The position numbers were made by a program, and so were the translations under genes. Positions 45,165-56,937 of a stretch of DNA of 64,000 nt are shown here, in pieces; the first letter of the stretch is position 1; every line of letters starts with the position of its first letter. Location: the NCBI GenBank assembly GCA_021613535.1, contig CP075492.1:4464001-4528000 (forward strand). Direction: 5' to 3'. The notes below the pieces were generated by a model. It made no database searches. It was not told where the DNA came from and saw only the letters and a list, made by a program, of their open reading frames with translations. The DNA is from Adineta vaga (lineage: Eukaryota; Rotifera).

Positions 45165-46942
45165 TTATTGAGATCTACATGTTTGAACACCCGGATGTCC
45201 ACCTTCCTCATCTGAATCACCTCCATCGTAAGCTTCACGTCGATGGCCATGTCTTTGATCATGTGCTGATTTTGTTGTATGGAAATCAATCATAGATGCT
45301 TCTTCTACGTGTTCACCTTTAGGTATTTCAACATGTGGGCGTTTTGGTAAAAGTGTTTCCAATTGCTAAAACAAAGAAGAAAATTCAGTTGTAATTCGTG
45401 ACAAATAAGACTTTTTAAATTACTTTTAATTCTTCATCTGTAAGCGTTTTTTCTGTTGGAAATTCCACATCAAATTGGATGATTAGGTCTCCTGCATCAT
45501 GTGTTCTCATATTAATCATTCCTTGTCCTTTAACACAACGATATGTTTCTAAAAGGAAAAAGGATAATAATAAGGATAAAAATTTGTTTAGAAAGATTAA
45601 AACAAAGATTTTCTACCTGGTGCAACTGGATCATTAGGTGGATGTTTAAGAACAATCTTTCTACCGTCCAAATGCGTTACAACTAGTTGAAATCCACATA
45701 ATGATTCAACTAAATTAATTTTATGTTTCATTATCAAATTATCTCCACTGCGTTCGAAAACAGCATGAGGTTCTTGTTGTAAAACAATAATCACATCTCC
45801 AGGTTCCATATTTGGTGCTTGATCACTTTCACCTGGAAAACGAAGTTGTTGTTCATGTTTACTACCTAAATAAAACTTCATTTCTTTGAAATCAAACTTC
45901 GATAAAAGAAAACTACCTGGTGAAATGACAACTTCGAGTTTCTTCTTTTGTTCGACTGTTTTTCGTCCATTACATGTTTTACAACGATCACGTTCGTTAA
46001 TAGTTTCTCCTTCTCCATTACATTCTTTGCAAACTTGTTGCATTCGTTGAATCATACCAGGACCAAGTTGTCGTGTAACAAATTGAATACCTTGACCGCG
46101 ACATGGCGCACATGGTTGTTTTGCACCTTCACGGCCACCATTACTAATTTGAAAAAGTTTTCCAAACGAAACAATTATCTAAATCAACTTACCCATTACA
46201 TGTTTGACAAATAACTTTACGAGATATTTCAAGTGAACGTGTATCACCTTTGTATAATTGTTCAAGTGTTACTCTAATAAATATATTCCAATAAACGAAG
46301 AATGAGAATCAAAATGAGTGTTTACTTCAGTGGATGAGCAACATCATCACCTTTACGTCGACGATTTCGACCTCCACCGCCACCACCCATTTGACCGCCG
46401 AAAAGGCCACCAAATCCACCAAAACCTCCAAAAGGATCACCACCACCACCACCACCTCCTCCAAAAAATTGACCAAGAATATCAGCCATACTACCTAAAA
46501 CAATGTAAAAAGTAGAACTCAATTTGCTATTCAATAGTATTCGATATATTCCATGATACTAACCTCCACCACCGCCGCCACCACCACCTTCTTTAAGACC
46601 TTCTAAACCATACATACTAGAAAGGAGAAAAAGATCACATGGATAGATTTTTTTATTAACAAAAACGCGAACAAAATATATTCTTACTCATAAACTTGTC
46701 TTTTATTTTCGTCGGTTAAAACTTGATAAGCAAATGAAATTTCTTTGAATTTCTCAGCAGACTCTGGATTTTTATCTGGATGATGAGTTTTAGCAAGTTT
46801 ATGATATGCCTAAATGAATATCAAAACAAATTACTTCTTAAATAATCATAAAATTTTTGTAAACAAACTGTACTTTTTTAATTTCTTGATCACTTGCACC
46901 ACGTGAAACTCCAAGTAAATCGTATAATTTATTATCAGGCAT
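45165..46942 (-). CDS. DNAJA-like: DnaJ/Hsp40 homologue, subfamily A (type I)
   Basis: Co-chaperone that delivers clients to Hsp70 and stimulates its ATPase. Nine exons (minus): 46942-46874, 46809-46688, 46616-46564, 46494-46326, 46273-46193, 46143-45917, 45865-45617, 45548-45424, 45365-45165; 1296 nt, 431 aa (human DNAJA2 is 412). J domain with HPD at residues 33-35 (THHPDKNP). A long Gly/Phe region is enriched in poly-Gly. Four CxxCxGxG zinc motifs follow: [32 protein letters not shown]. Then comes the peptide-binding C-terminal domain ([33 protein letters not shown]). The end VQTCRSQ has a CaaX-like box, as expected for farnesylation in this group. One 51-nt intron (45866-45916) is in frame and stop-free; I removed it on family alignment. 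Confidence 0.94.
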
Positions 46943-47331
46943 GATGGTTTCTTTAAGTTCTTATAAAAGATCTACAAGTGTATTCGATTAATTATCAACA
47001 ATAGAACTAGAGATGAGATGACGCATAGAAAACAATCGACAACATGAAATGAAATGAAGTACATGACGTAAATTTAGGAAGAAGAGAAGACATCTGGAAT
47101 ATAAAGGTAAAAGATGGATTGGAGAAAAAAAATGAATTGAATCGAAAGGAATAAATATGTGTATTTTAACAATAGTTATTAATTGGTTTGAAAAACGTTG
47201 GATATATGTGTCGCTAGTATTGAAGACGTAAGTGAAAGAAAAATGGATGTAGTTAACCAATAGAAATTTGTCTATTCGTTTTATTTTTATTCATGAGAAT
47301 TCTAAGAAGAAAAAAAAACGTTTATAAAATA
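46943..47331. other. Intergenic region upstream of DNAJA
   Basis: Promoter side of the DNAJA gene; no exon recognised and no clear heat-shock element array seen. Confidence 0.45.
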
Positions 47332-47775
47332 TCATCGTTCGTATTCATCAAGTCCTTCATATTTAAGTAAATTAGCTGGACGAGTCGATGGTTTTGATAG
47401 TATATCATCATGATCACATACATGAAATTCCCAATTACGTATCGGACCATGAACATGATCGAATGGATAATGAAGTTCGAGAATTTTACCATTCTGTTTT
47501 TTCACTTTGATCGAAGTTATGATTTTGACCCATTTACAATAAGAATCCGGTAAATCTGGTTGAAATAAACGACGAGAAAAGAATTGTTCGCCATTTTCTA
47601 AAATAATCACATGAACATCTTCATTGAATTTATCTTCATTCGGTCGACCATCATAATGAACAGTACATTCAATAGGATTTTGTGTACGATTGATCACAAA
47701 ACAAGAATAAACATGAGGTGGTGCTCGTGGCATTTTGAATGAAGATTGAGAAATATGCTCAGAATCAATCGACAT
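47332..47775 (-). CDS. Conserved-looking small protein, function unknown
   Basis: 147 aa from the ATG at 47775 (MSIDSEHISQSSFKMPR); a second Met lies 14 codons on. The frame stays open upstream to 47844 but has no ATG there, and a plausible 5' UTR intron (GT near 47833, AG near 47790) would explain that. The protein is soluble and balanced in composition, with SCFVINRTQNPIECTVHYDG, then EDVHVIILENGEQFFSRRLF, YCKWVKIITSIKVKK and a C-terminal HVHGPIRNWEFHVCDHDD. The beta-strand-like pattern suggests a small beta-sandwich. No family recognised. Confidence 0.65.
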   Translation of the reverse strand: MSIDSEHISQSSFKMPRAPPHVYSCFVINRTQNPIECTVHYDGRPNEDKFNEDVHVIILENGEQFFSRRLFQPDLPDSYCKWVKIITSIKVKKQNGKILELHYPFDHVHGPIRNWEFHVCDHDDILSKPSTRPANLLKYEGLDEYER

Positions 47776-48250
47776 ATCTTTTGTATAAACTGATAAATTA
47801 AAGACGTTAACAATCGAAATGAATGATATAATATTATGACCCAATTTTGCTATGAATCGTATATCGACACGTCATTCTATCGATTGAGATAAGATTAGAT
47901 CTAAAACGAATGAAAAAAGACTATGACAATGCGAATCTATTGAATAGAAAAAAAAGTGCTAAGTGATTACAAATATATGCTTGATAATCCTAACAGATGG
48001 TATATTGAATTATTTATCAATCATCATCGTTGATAACCATTAGAAATGAATAGGAGTGATATGTTTATAAAACTATATTCAACTATTATAATCGTTAGTA
48101 TATCATGTTAATGAAAGCAATAGATTCCTTCTTACAAGTAGAGAAATCAATCTTTCATCAAAATACTATTCTTGAAACTGTGTCTTTTTACTTTCAATTT
48201 TTCAGATATTCTCCTGAGAAAGAAACACTTGTTTAAAAAACAAGATTATT
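47776..48250. other. Divergent intergenic region
   Basis: Between the unknown gene (-) and the NRPS remnant (+). Carries the 12-nt motif (about 47834-47845) also seen upstream of NadE. Otherwise AT-rich. Confidence 0.4.
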
Positions 48251-50995
48251 ATGCAAAATAATCAAAAAAATTTGAATGATTTGAATGATTCAAACTATGA
48301 AACTATTCATAGTAAAATTCGAAAAATTTGGTATTTAGTTCTATGTCTTGATAGATTACCTGGCGATGTTTCAAGTTTCTTTACATTGGGTGGTACATCA
48401 TCAACCTTCATTCAACTTTTTCATTATTATCATTCGAGTTTTAATTCAGCACGAGAATTGAATATATTAGATTTTTTAACAGAACCAACTGTTTCTCATC
48501 ATGTTCAATTGCTTTCAACGAGTATCATCCATGAAACACAATTTTCTTCGATAATATCTCAGCATGCTATGCGAGGTATTGGTAAACTCGATATTTTCAT
48601 ACATTTTATTCAATTTGTATTCGCTATTTAGGTCCACTTTCAATAGCTCAAGAAAAAATTTGGTTAGCTGAAAAACACAACACCACCATCACCATCACTA
48701 GTTTAATGATCACAAATGGCACGCAGTTTGATATTTCGAATACCATCAAATGCATCATTTTCTTTTTCGCGTCTTGAAAATGCGATTAAATTATTGATGA
48801 ATAAACATTCAATATTACGCACATGTTTAGTAGAAGATTCAATAACGAAGAAATTGTATCAGCAACTTTTACCATTGAATGAAGAGATAACATCTCTAAT
48901 ACATATAAGCCAAATTCAAACAAAATCAGAATTAGAAGCAATATTATTTGATGAAGAGAACAATCGAGATCATTTCAATCTTACGATAGCAAAGGTATAT
49001 CGTTGTCACCTGATTCAAATACGCAAGCAAAATGATAATGATTATGATATACTTTTATTTAACATTCACCGAGCAATATTTGATAATTCTTGTGAATCGA
49101 TCTTTCTACATGATTTCAAACAAGCCTATATCGCAGGTGTATTAGATAATCAGAGCTACAGTTACGCTGATTAAGCCTCATGGGAAAGAGATAGCGAACA
49201 TGAAATAATGCTAGAAAATCAAAATTCTAAGAAAAAAATATTAAAAGATTTTAATAATTCTTTTCAACTACCTTATGATCGTTGTCCATTACAATTCAAT
49301 TGTTCACGTAGTGCATCGTCGATACCATTGAAATTGATCGATCAAATTAGTTCATTAGATATCAATCAATTTCAAGTTTATCTATCCATTTATTATATTT
49401 TTCTTTATAAACTAACACAATATGAAAATATTTTAATAGATACTTGTGTTACTAATCGTCCACGACATGAATTTAAACAAACTATAGGTTTATCTAATAA
49501 TTATCTTCCACTTCGATTTTGTATTCATCCATCGGAAAGTTTTATTACTTTGTTTGAACGTATTAAACAAATGAGTATTTCTGAAACAGTTTCGATGTCA
49601 CAATTTGATCATCACCATATGTCTAATGATAATAATCCTGTTGCATTCAGATTTCAAACGATTACAAATATATTAGAACTGAATGAAGCATGTAAACTTT
49701 TTCGTTATATTTCATTACCATACTTGACTTCGCATGATTTTATTTTGTCAATTGACGTCAACGAAGACAACCATGTAGTAGGCTCATTTGTCTACGCCTG
49801 TGATGTCTTTGACAAAGATACAGTAGCTACAATAGCTCGTTGATTCGAAATTCTTCTTGATCAATTAATCTTACTACCACCTTCAAAACCAATCTATGAA
49901 TACTCACTATTATTGCCAGAAGAAATTCATTTATTACAACAATTGAACATCAATGCTCACATTGATTCTCCATCTCATCATTCTCTACTCATACATCAAC
50001 AATTTGCACAACATATGCAACAACATCCACAAAAACTAGCTCTCATTCTCGATGAACAATCTCTTACCTATGCTGAACTATTTCATTCATCACAAATACT
50101 TGCTTCTCATCTCAAACATCACTATGATATCAAATCAAATCATATCATTGCTCAATGTGTCGAACGATCAATTGAAATGGTAAGATCAATTTTATTTCTT
50201 GAGGAAAGTAGTATTGCTCTTGTTTGACTTTGTGGTAGGTGATGGGCATCGTAGCGATTATGATGAATTAATAAATTTACATCGTCAATCGACTTCTCAT
50301 CTACAATTACCTTATTTACAAACAGTGTTCAGTGTTGATACAACAATAATTGATTATAAAAATATGGATAAGATACAAATCGATGATTCATGTTGTGTAT
50401 CAACGTATAATCGAGATGAAAAAGAACTTGAAATTGGATTTAAATTTGATTTAGATGTTTCATTTGCTTATGATAAACAAGAGAAAACAATGAATTGTGT
50501 TTATGCATATATGTTTGATATTTTTCAACAAGAAACCATTGAACAACATGCAAATCAGTTCAATCAATTACTCAATCGTTTATTTCAATCTGATGATTGC
50601 AAACAATTACGAAGACCATTGAATGAAATATTGATTTGGAATAAAGATAAATCGATTCATTTTCATAGACAGGTAAAGAAGAAAATCATACAAAATGAAA
50701 TATACATATTTTATTCTAGATTTCAAATAATATCAATTCAACATCAATTGTAGATAGTGGAGAACAATTTGAACTGCTAAACAAGATTCAATCATTATTT
50801 TCTCGAATTCTAAATTGTCCAATAGATGATATCGATATAAACAAATCATTTTTTGAACAAGGTGGTACATCTCTCAAAGCTTTACAAATCGTCGCTCTTT
50901 TACAATAAGAAATTTCAACAGAAATTGATATTCAATTCTTTTTTATTCATTTATCTATTATCAATCTTGTTAATGCATTGAAGAATCATTGATTT
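48251..50995 (+). pseudogene. Decayed nonribosomal peptide synthetase (T-C-A...C-T remnant)
   Basis: Pieces of NRPS modules in order. A carrier domain with FFTLGGTSS (Ser of the 4'-phosphopantetheine site) is at about 48350-48500. An intron (48576-48631) is followed by the condensation-domain start PLSIAQEKIWLAEKH. The rest of that domain, to about 49900, has a damaged active-site motif IHRAIFDN instead of HHxxxDG. The adenylation start, at about 49960-50245, has SLTYAEL and CVERSIEMV. The tail of another condensation domain is at about 50260-50640. A final carrier domain with FFEQGGTSLKAL is at about 50770-50990. Breaks: a frameshift between about 48660 and 48716, TAA at 49172-49174, TGA at 49841-49843, loss of nearly all of the A domain at about 50245, and TAA at 50906-50908. 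Intron-like gaps at 50179-50238 and about 50673-50720 remain. It once was a spliced, probably horizontally acquired synthetase; it cannot make a working enzyme now. Confidence 0.85.
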
Positions 50996-52369
50996 TTCGT
51001 AAATAAATCTTAACTCTCTAACTAACTATATATAGGATCAATATAGTAGGATTGTTAATGGATACGTTTTTATAGACAAAATGAGTGAGTCATCAACGTG
51101 TAAAAATAGAATTGACGTCAAACGAAAATCGAAAATAACTTGTAAAACGTGAAATTTTTAAAAATACAAAAAAATAGACGCATTTGTTGTCTGTTATATC
51201 GTTACAATGACGAATCAGTTTCGAATACTACGATCGATGGTTTTTATTTTTTGGGGAACATCTCCGGAAGTATCTCTTGAAGTCGGAAGTTAAAAGAAAA
51301 ATATCATCTATAATTTGCAAGGTAGATTGATTCTCGAAGTTTATTTTACGTTACAAATTCATTCTGCAAGAATGAATACATTTTTTTCATCGACAGATTA
51401 GATTAAATTTTGTAGAGTTTATAAGCGCACACAAATCTAAAGAGATGATATACCACCTACATATAAATTATGTTGATAGAAAGAGAAAAGTTAGTTTTTT
51501 TCCGGTTACAAAAAAAACTGCGAGATAAAAGAATGCAGATGAAATATTTGTTTGAATCTGTTAGTAAAAGTGCATCAATTCCTTTGTTTTTTCTATCATG
51601 ACTTAAGTGTGAACAATCTGAAAATAATCTAGTCTAACATTCTCTTGCGAAAAATTTAACAATTAAGATTTACTTCGAATGAATTGTGACTAAAGTTATT
51701 ATCAGAGAATTTCTCATTGTATTTATTAATCAGCAGGAAATGAGACACAGATTTTTTCATTATTTATTGTCAAATCCTATTTTGTATTAACTCATACTTT
51801 TACCTTTGTGTTCCTCGGATTGATCAAATCTATTTTTATAAATTCGTTTGTTTTTTTCCTAGTTGAATATAAAACAAGTAATCATAATTTCTCTCTCGGG
51901 TTTCTCACTATAATATCCAACAGTTACTTGCCTTAGTCTTTTATTTCCTATGAATAGATCAAAAGAAAAAAAGTTTGAGAACACAATATGTTCAGCGAGG
52001 ATAAAAAAGAAAGTCATGTGGAGATACACGCACTATGACAAAAAACTATATAATGATCTTTTTTTTGTTTTTATAGAAAGTCACGCGAACGACAGAGACA
52101 ATTTCGTTTAATCTAGAATTGTTCCAGGAACAACATCAAGTTAGACAAAGAAAACTTCATTTATTCTGCTCGATTAGTTCTATTCGTTTTTCTTCTTCAA
52201 ATCCAAACCTGACATCATTAAGTTGTAATACTTAGACTACCAAAGCAATCTATTATTTATACTCAATTATTTCTTTTTTTTCGATGATATTCTCATTCGC
52301 CTGATAAATGTCAATAGCTCAGACGAACATATTTTGTTATATCGTATCATCTTTAGATACTATTCTCTA
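50996..52369. other. Intergenic region (about 1.4 kb)
   Basis: AT-rich 3' flank of the NRPS remnant and promoter side of the first four-helix membrane gene. Nothing recognised. Confidence 0.5.
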
Positions 52370-53115
52370 ATGGAAATGGAATCAATTACAGAATCAAAGG
52401 CTATATTATCACCAACATCAAATGGTCCATTGATCGATGATATTTATCAACGAGAACTAGAAATTGAAAAAAGTCGTCGAAAGATTCTTGCATATCTTTT
52501 AATTGAGTTTGTAAGAAGAGTTTTGAGTACGTTTAATTAACATGTTTCTAAGTCATTTCCTTAGGTTGTAATGATAACTTATATATTTCTTCAAATCATT
52601 GCGTTTATCTTAGATCATTCGGAACCAAAGAAAATCGATGCAAGTATACTCATTGAATTTATAATTAGTAAGAATTTGTTGTTCTTATTCGAATAATTAA
52701 TCACTTTCTTTAGCTGTTATTTTAATTCTTTATAATCTTTCATTTATTATCATGTTAACGGAATATTTTCCACGTGCAATTTCGATTGTAAATGATTTTC
52801 TTTCGATTATTGAAAAAATAAGTCTTCTATTTCTTTTTTAGTTTTCCTGTTTGAATTTAGTTAAATTAACAAGTGCATTTCTCTTGTTTGTTCTTTCAAT
52901 CATGACAACAGTGGTTAGTTTATCGATCATACATGAAGTTAGATTCGGAATTATTCTTGATGTAGTTTATATCCTTATTTCTTTGTTAATTATTGGTTTA
53001 TCGGTAAAGAGAAGTCTTCTGTTTTTTTTCTATGTGAATATCTTCTTTCATATGTTTTCTTTAGATTTCAATTTATCTTCATTTATTAAATTTAACAAAA
53101 TTAATGCAAACATAA
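52370..53115 (+). CDS. Four-transmembrane protein, tandem copy 1
   Basis: 176 aa from five exons: 52370-52510, 52565-52667, 52714-52787, 52842-53003, 53065-53115 (531 nt). A polar N-terminus of about 35 residues (MEMESITESKAIL) is followed by four hydrophobic helices: LAYLLIEFVVMITYIFLQII, ILIEFIITVILILYNL, LTSAFLLFVLSIMTTVVSL and VVYILISLLIIGLSISIYL. The short tail ends LLNLTKLMQT. No signal peptide. Not a tetraspanin, since the Cys-rich large loop is absent. It shares exon lengths of 141, 74 and 162 nt and all intron phases with the gene at 54426, so the two are tandem duplicates. Function unknown. Confidence 0.75.
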
Positions 53116-54425
53116 CAAAATTAAACGTTTCCGTTTTTTCTTGATGATGGAGTGAAATGTACTATATGTTTTGAACTTATAATATAAAACTGATCTGTAA
53201 AATGATAAAATATTTGTTTTAATTAATATTATTTTACGAGGACAGTTCGTACTACCATATGACAGATAAAATCGTTCACAATGATCTGCCTGTGTAAAAG
53301 AAAGTGTTGTTATTGCACTGATTTGATTCTCTTGCCTTTTTTCCTATCGTTCTGATGTCTCTCACGTTCTTTTCAAGAACAGGAAGAGTATACATTACCT
53401 TTTCAATCTACACATATGATTAGAAAATCTTCAATTGTTCTACCGTCATTCTATATCATTTGATTTGTTTGAAATGAAGTTGTGATCAAAGTGCAATGAG
53501 TAGAAAATACAAGAGAACGTGTTTCTATTCTTATATATAAAACCGACGTACTTTAGATAATGAACAGATTGTCAACGAACTTTTCTTTTCTTGAAATGTT
53601 CTCAATAGGAATGTGGGAAATAGATGCAACAGTATATTGCATTTTGTGTCTTTGTTCTTTCTGTCACAGGAATAATCAGTATAAGAGATTTTGTTCTGCA
53701 TTAGATTGAGTGCAGTACTAATAAAAGCAAAACCTTATTATGTAACCATTTTTTAATCTTGTATACTATTTTGAACAATAAAAAAAAGTCTATCATTGAC
53801 CATCGAATTCATTCAATTCAAATACTGAATGCAGTTGGTATTTGATAAATATTCGTAAACCTTTAATTCTAAACTTTTCGAACACACTCAAGATATATGT
53901 TGTGAATTGTTCGTTTCTACATCTTATGAGACAAGGTCAACGTGTTCTTAGTGTACACTTTCATTTTATTCTCTCTAAGTAGAAGTATCACAACCGGTGA
54001 AATTATATAACATGGTCAAATGGCGAGAATAAACAAGACATTTTTATCTATAAACTTCAATTAAACATATTTCTGCTATGAGAATGCGCTGGTAATTGAA
54101 AAATTACCCAATGAAAAGCATCCATGGACAGTATTTAGATGTGACATATATATACAAACGTTTCTTTTTTCCTCCTCTTAGAAAATAAAGTAACACAAAC
54201 CAATCACCATTACTTTTCATCTCCCACGCGAAACACAAATCAGTTATATTTTGTTGCATTTTATATTTTGTTCTACACCTGTATCAGAGAAAAACGTGTC
54301 GTTTTTCTTTTCGTGTTTACCGATCCGAATACACAGTAATACATTTTATGCCTGTAAATAGATAGTTTTGCTTATTTATTTATTTTTGTTTTATGTAAAT
54401 ATATAGATATTGATATTCTTCGGAG
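53116..54425. other. Intergenic region between tandem copies
   Basis: About 1.3 kb, AT-rich; no third copy or remnant was recognised in it. Confidence 0.45.
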
Positions 54426-55197
54426 ATGAGTTACGCTCCTACAGACGAAAAAGTTCCAATAGTACCAATGTCCGTGTCGCAACCGACATTGGGTCGAAAT
54501 TATCGAGACAATCGGGAGATTCGTCAAACAAGAACAATTCTTGTTGTAGTTCTAGCAATTAAATTAGTAAGAACATTTCTTTTGAAAAAAAAATGATAAT
54601 TGAATATTATTTGATTAGACTTTGGCAGTACTTTATCTTATTCATCAAATTTATTATTTCGTAAAATATAACCAACTTCCAGCTGAAAAGCATAGCACAG
54701 GTGTCGTTGGATTTTTCATTGGTGGTATAACTGGAAGTATGATTTTTGTCTTAAAATGATATTTTATAATTCTATATCTAATTTCAGGTGTTATTGCAAT
54801 AATTTATCATATTCTTTTCTTGATTTTCGTCAGTTTATATCAACGTATTCCAATTCTTATCGTATGTTTGATGAATTTCTTTTCATTACATTTTCATTTC
54901 TTTTTTTTGTTTTAGTTAACATGGTTAAGTTTAATTGAATTGATCATTATTGGCATTGGACTTGCTTTCGCAATTATTTCCATTATTTTCAAAACATTTC
55001 TTACAACTTATTTTGTTAACGGACTTATTGCCAGTATTCTTCTAATCATCATTTCAGGAATACTCTCAATTCTGATCGTAAGTTTAACTTTCTTTCGAAT
55101 GAAAATTCTATTCGTATTGTTCTAGATTATAACTGTTGTTTTTGGATTAAAATTGTCTAAATTGATGAAATTACATGAAACCTATCAATTGGTTTGA
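54426..55197 (+). CDS. Four-transmembrane protein, tandem copy 2
   Basis: 188 aa from five exons: 54426-54566, 54619-54736, 54788-54861, 54916-55077, 55126-55197 (567 nt). Same plan as copy 1: a polar N-terminus (MSYAPTDEKVPIVPMSVSQP) followed by four hydrophobic helices, including TILVVVLAIKLTLAVLYLI and VIAIIYHILFLIFVSLY, with further ones in exons 4 and 5. The tail is LKLSKLMKLHETYQLV, parallel to the tail of copy 1. Sequence identity to copy 1 is low while exon structure is conserved, implying an old duplication. Membrane location predicted; function unknown. Confidence 0.75.
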
Positions 55198-55890
55198 AAA
55201 ATATGTTTTCTCAAATTGAACTTAATTTACTATTTAACTAACCATTCCATTTTTTATTATTCAACTAATTTTTTACTAATTATTTCAAATATAAAAAACT
55301 AATACTATTACTTAACGATAGATAGAAGCAATATACATTATCTTGCTGATTTATCAACAATCAAATCCGAACTGACTTGATGACTATGAATTATCTATTG
55401 ATTGTAGTTGAATAAAGTTGATAATAATTGACAATGTATCCGGTTCTCGGAAAATTTTTTATTTTGCAGAAGATTAATTCAATGGTAGAGATGGAAATCA
55501 ATATAACTTTTCATTAGAACTCTTTTTTTTCAGAATGAGAATTACGGAATATCATGACTGGTTCAATAAAATCATTCTTTATTTGTATATAGCTAATTTC
55601 CGATAAGTAATATTACAACCATCTATTTTGATAACGCAATAGAACAACTATATGAAACAAAGTTAAGACGACGTTTCTTCTACTATTTATATTCAGTTTT
55701 AACTACGTAAAATATCAGTGCAGCCAAATAACAATACAATGGAAGTCATATTTTATATCCTACTTTCGTTTGAATTCTTTGGCATTACATAGCAACAAAA
55801 TTAGTATAGAACATATATACATCATTGTGATATGTATTTCATACACACTACATTTAATACAGATTCAATTCCTTCATTCCTTCATTTTCA
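55198..55890. other. Intergenic region
   Basis: AT-rich; contains an open but ATG-less 5' extension of the broken gene that follows. Nothing else recognised. Confidence 0.4.
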
Positions 55891-56312
55891 TTTGTACGGG
55901 TGGAAATTTAATAATTAGTTTTGGAGTTTCATCCACTGGCAGTGGTGGAGCCACAGCATCTTATCCAGCAGTTGTTGATGGTATTGATCATAATGGTATT
56001 GTTACTTTAGAAAATATGGCTATGGTGAATCTCATGCAATTTGAAGAAAGATGTGTTAAGTTGAAGCCAACATTTATTGCTAAATATAATCAAATCAAAG
56101 CTACTGCTCGTTCATGTGCTAAAACATATGCTGTTCCATTTGTAGATATTGTTAGTGTTGGTAATAAAGTTCCATATGAAGCTGAATTTTCATCATTTAG
56201 TTAGAACATTGAACGGAGCTATTAAAGAAGCAACTGCTGAAGCTAATATTGCTCTTGTAGAATCAGCATTCCTTGTTCATGAATCTGAAATTGGAGAAGT
56301 TGTTGCTACATA
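55891..56312 (+). pseudogene. Broken gene of unknown family (frameshift, no start)
   Basis: A protein-like frame runs through NLIISFGVSSTGSGG, ATASYPAVVDGIDHNG, CVKLKPTFIAKYNQIKA and VDIVSVGNKVPYEAEF to a stop at 56202-56204. In another frame the sequence continues from about 56186 as HHLVRTLNGAIKEATAEAN and ALVESAFLVHESEIGEVVAT to TAA at 56310-56312. Removing one T from the TTTT run near 56184 would join them. No ATG is in frame before the internal Met codons near 56013. Either a pseudogene, or a gene with an unseen upstream exon plus an assembly indel. Family not recognised. Confidence 0.5.
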
Positions 56313-56937
56313 ATTAAAAACGCATTGAAAAATAAACTTAATAATATCCTCTCTTTTGTTTTTGTCTAATCAGATCAATGAAAAAACGATATTCTGAGTT
56401 TTCGAGAGTATTTCAATGCGACTGAATAAAACTATGTTTGTAAAACAAATTTATGTGAATCGGCTAAAGATATGTGTTTTTATTTTCTTGTATTAGATCA
56501 ACAAAAAATACGATTAGAATCTTGAAATATCGATGACAGATGCAGATCATCTTTTCGTTGGAAACGTACCCACGCACCTACATCCTCAAAATTACTCCTG
56601 GATTCAAATAATCTTATCTACAGAGCAGTAAATATATATGAGGTACTGTTGTTCAGTTTTTCTTAAAATATAAATCATATCATATATCAGATTCTTCCAT
56701 ACGAACTTTCTCTATAACTATAGATATTCTGCTAAAATTGTACGACATCTATATTAATCAGTTTCTACGAGAGTAAATCAAAAGCAATAAGAATATAAAA
56801 GGTTTCATATATATATTTACTTAACTAACAAATACATGAAATAGAAATAATACTGATCAAATATTGCGTTTCTCTCTTCAAAAAGTCTTCAAATTTAGAC
56901 CTGAAGGGAGAAAAATTTCTCTTACATTCGCATAGTA
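56313..56937. other. Intergenic region
   Basis: AT-rich, about 620 nt; promoter side of the GNAT-like gene. Nothing recognised. Confidence 0.5.

Noticed and set aside
48716-49174. Treating the condensation-domain piece as an independent small gene
   Set aside because: It continues a condensation domain begun in another frame at 48632 and is followed in the same frame after the stop codon by more of that domain, so it is one broken gene.
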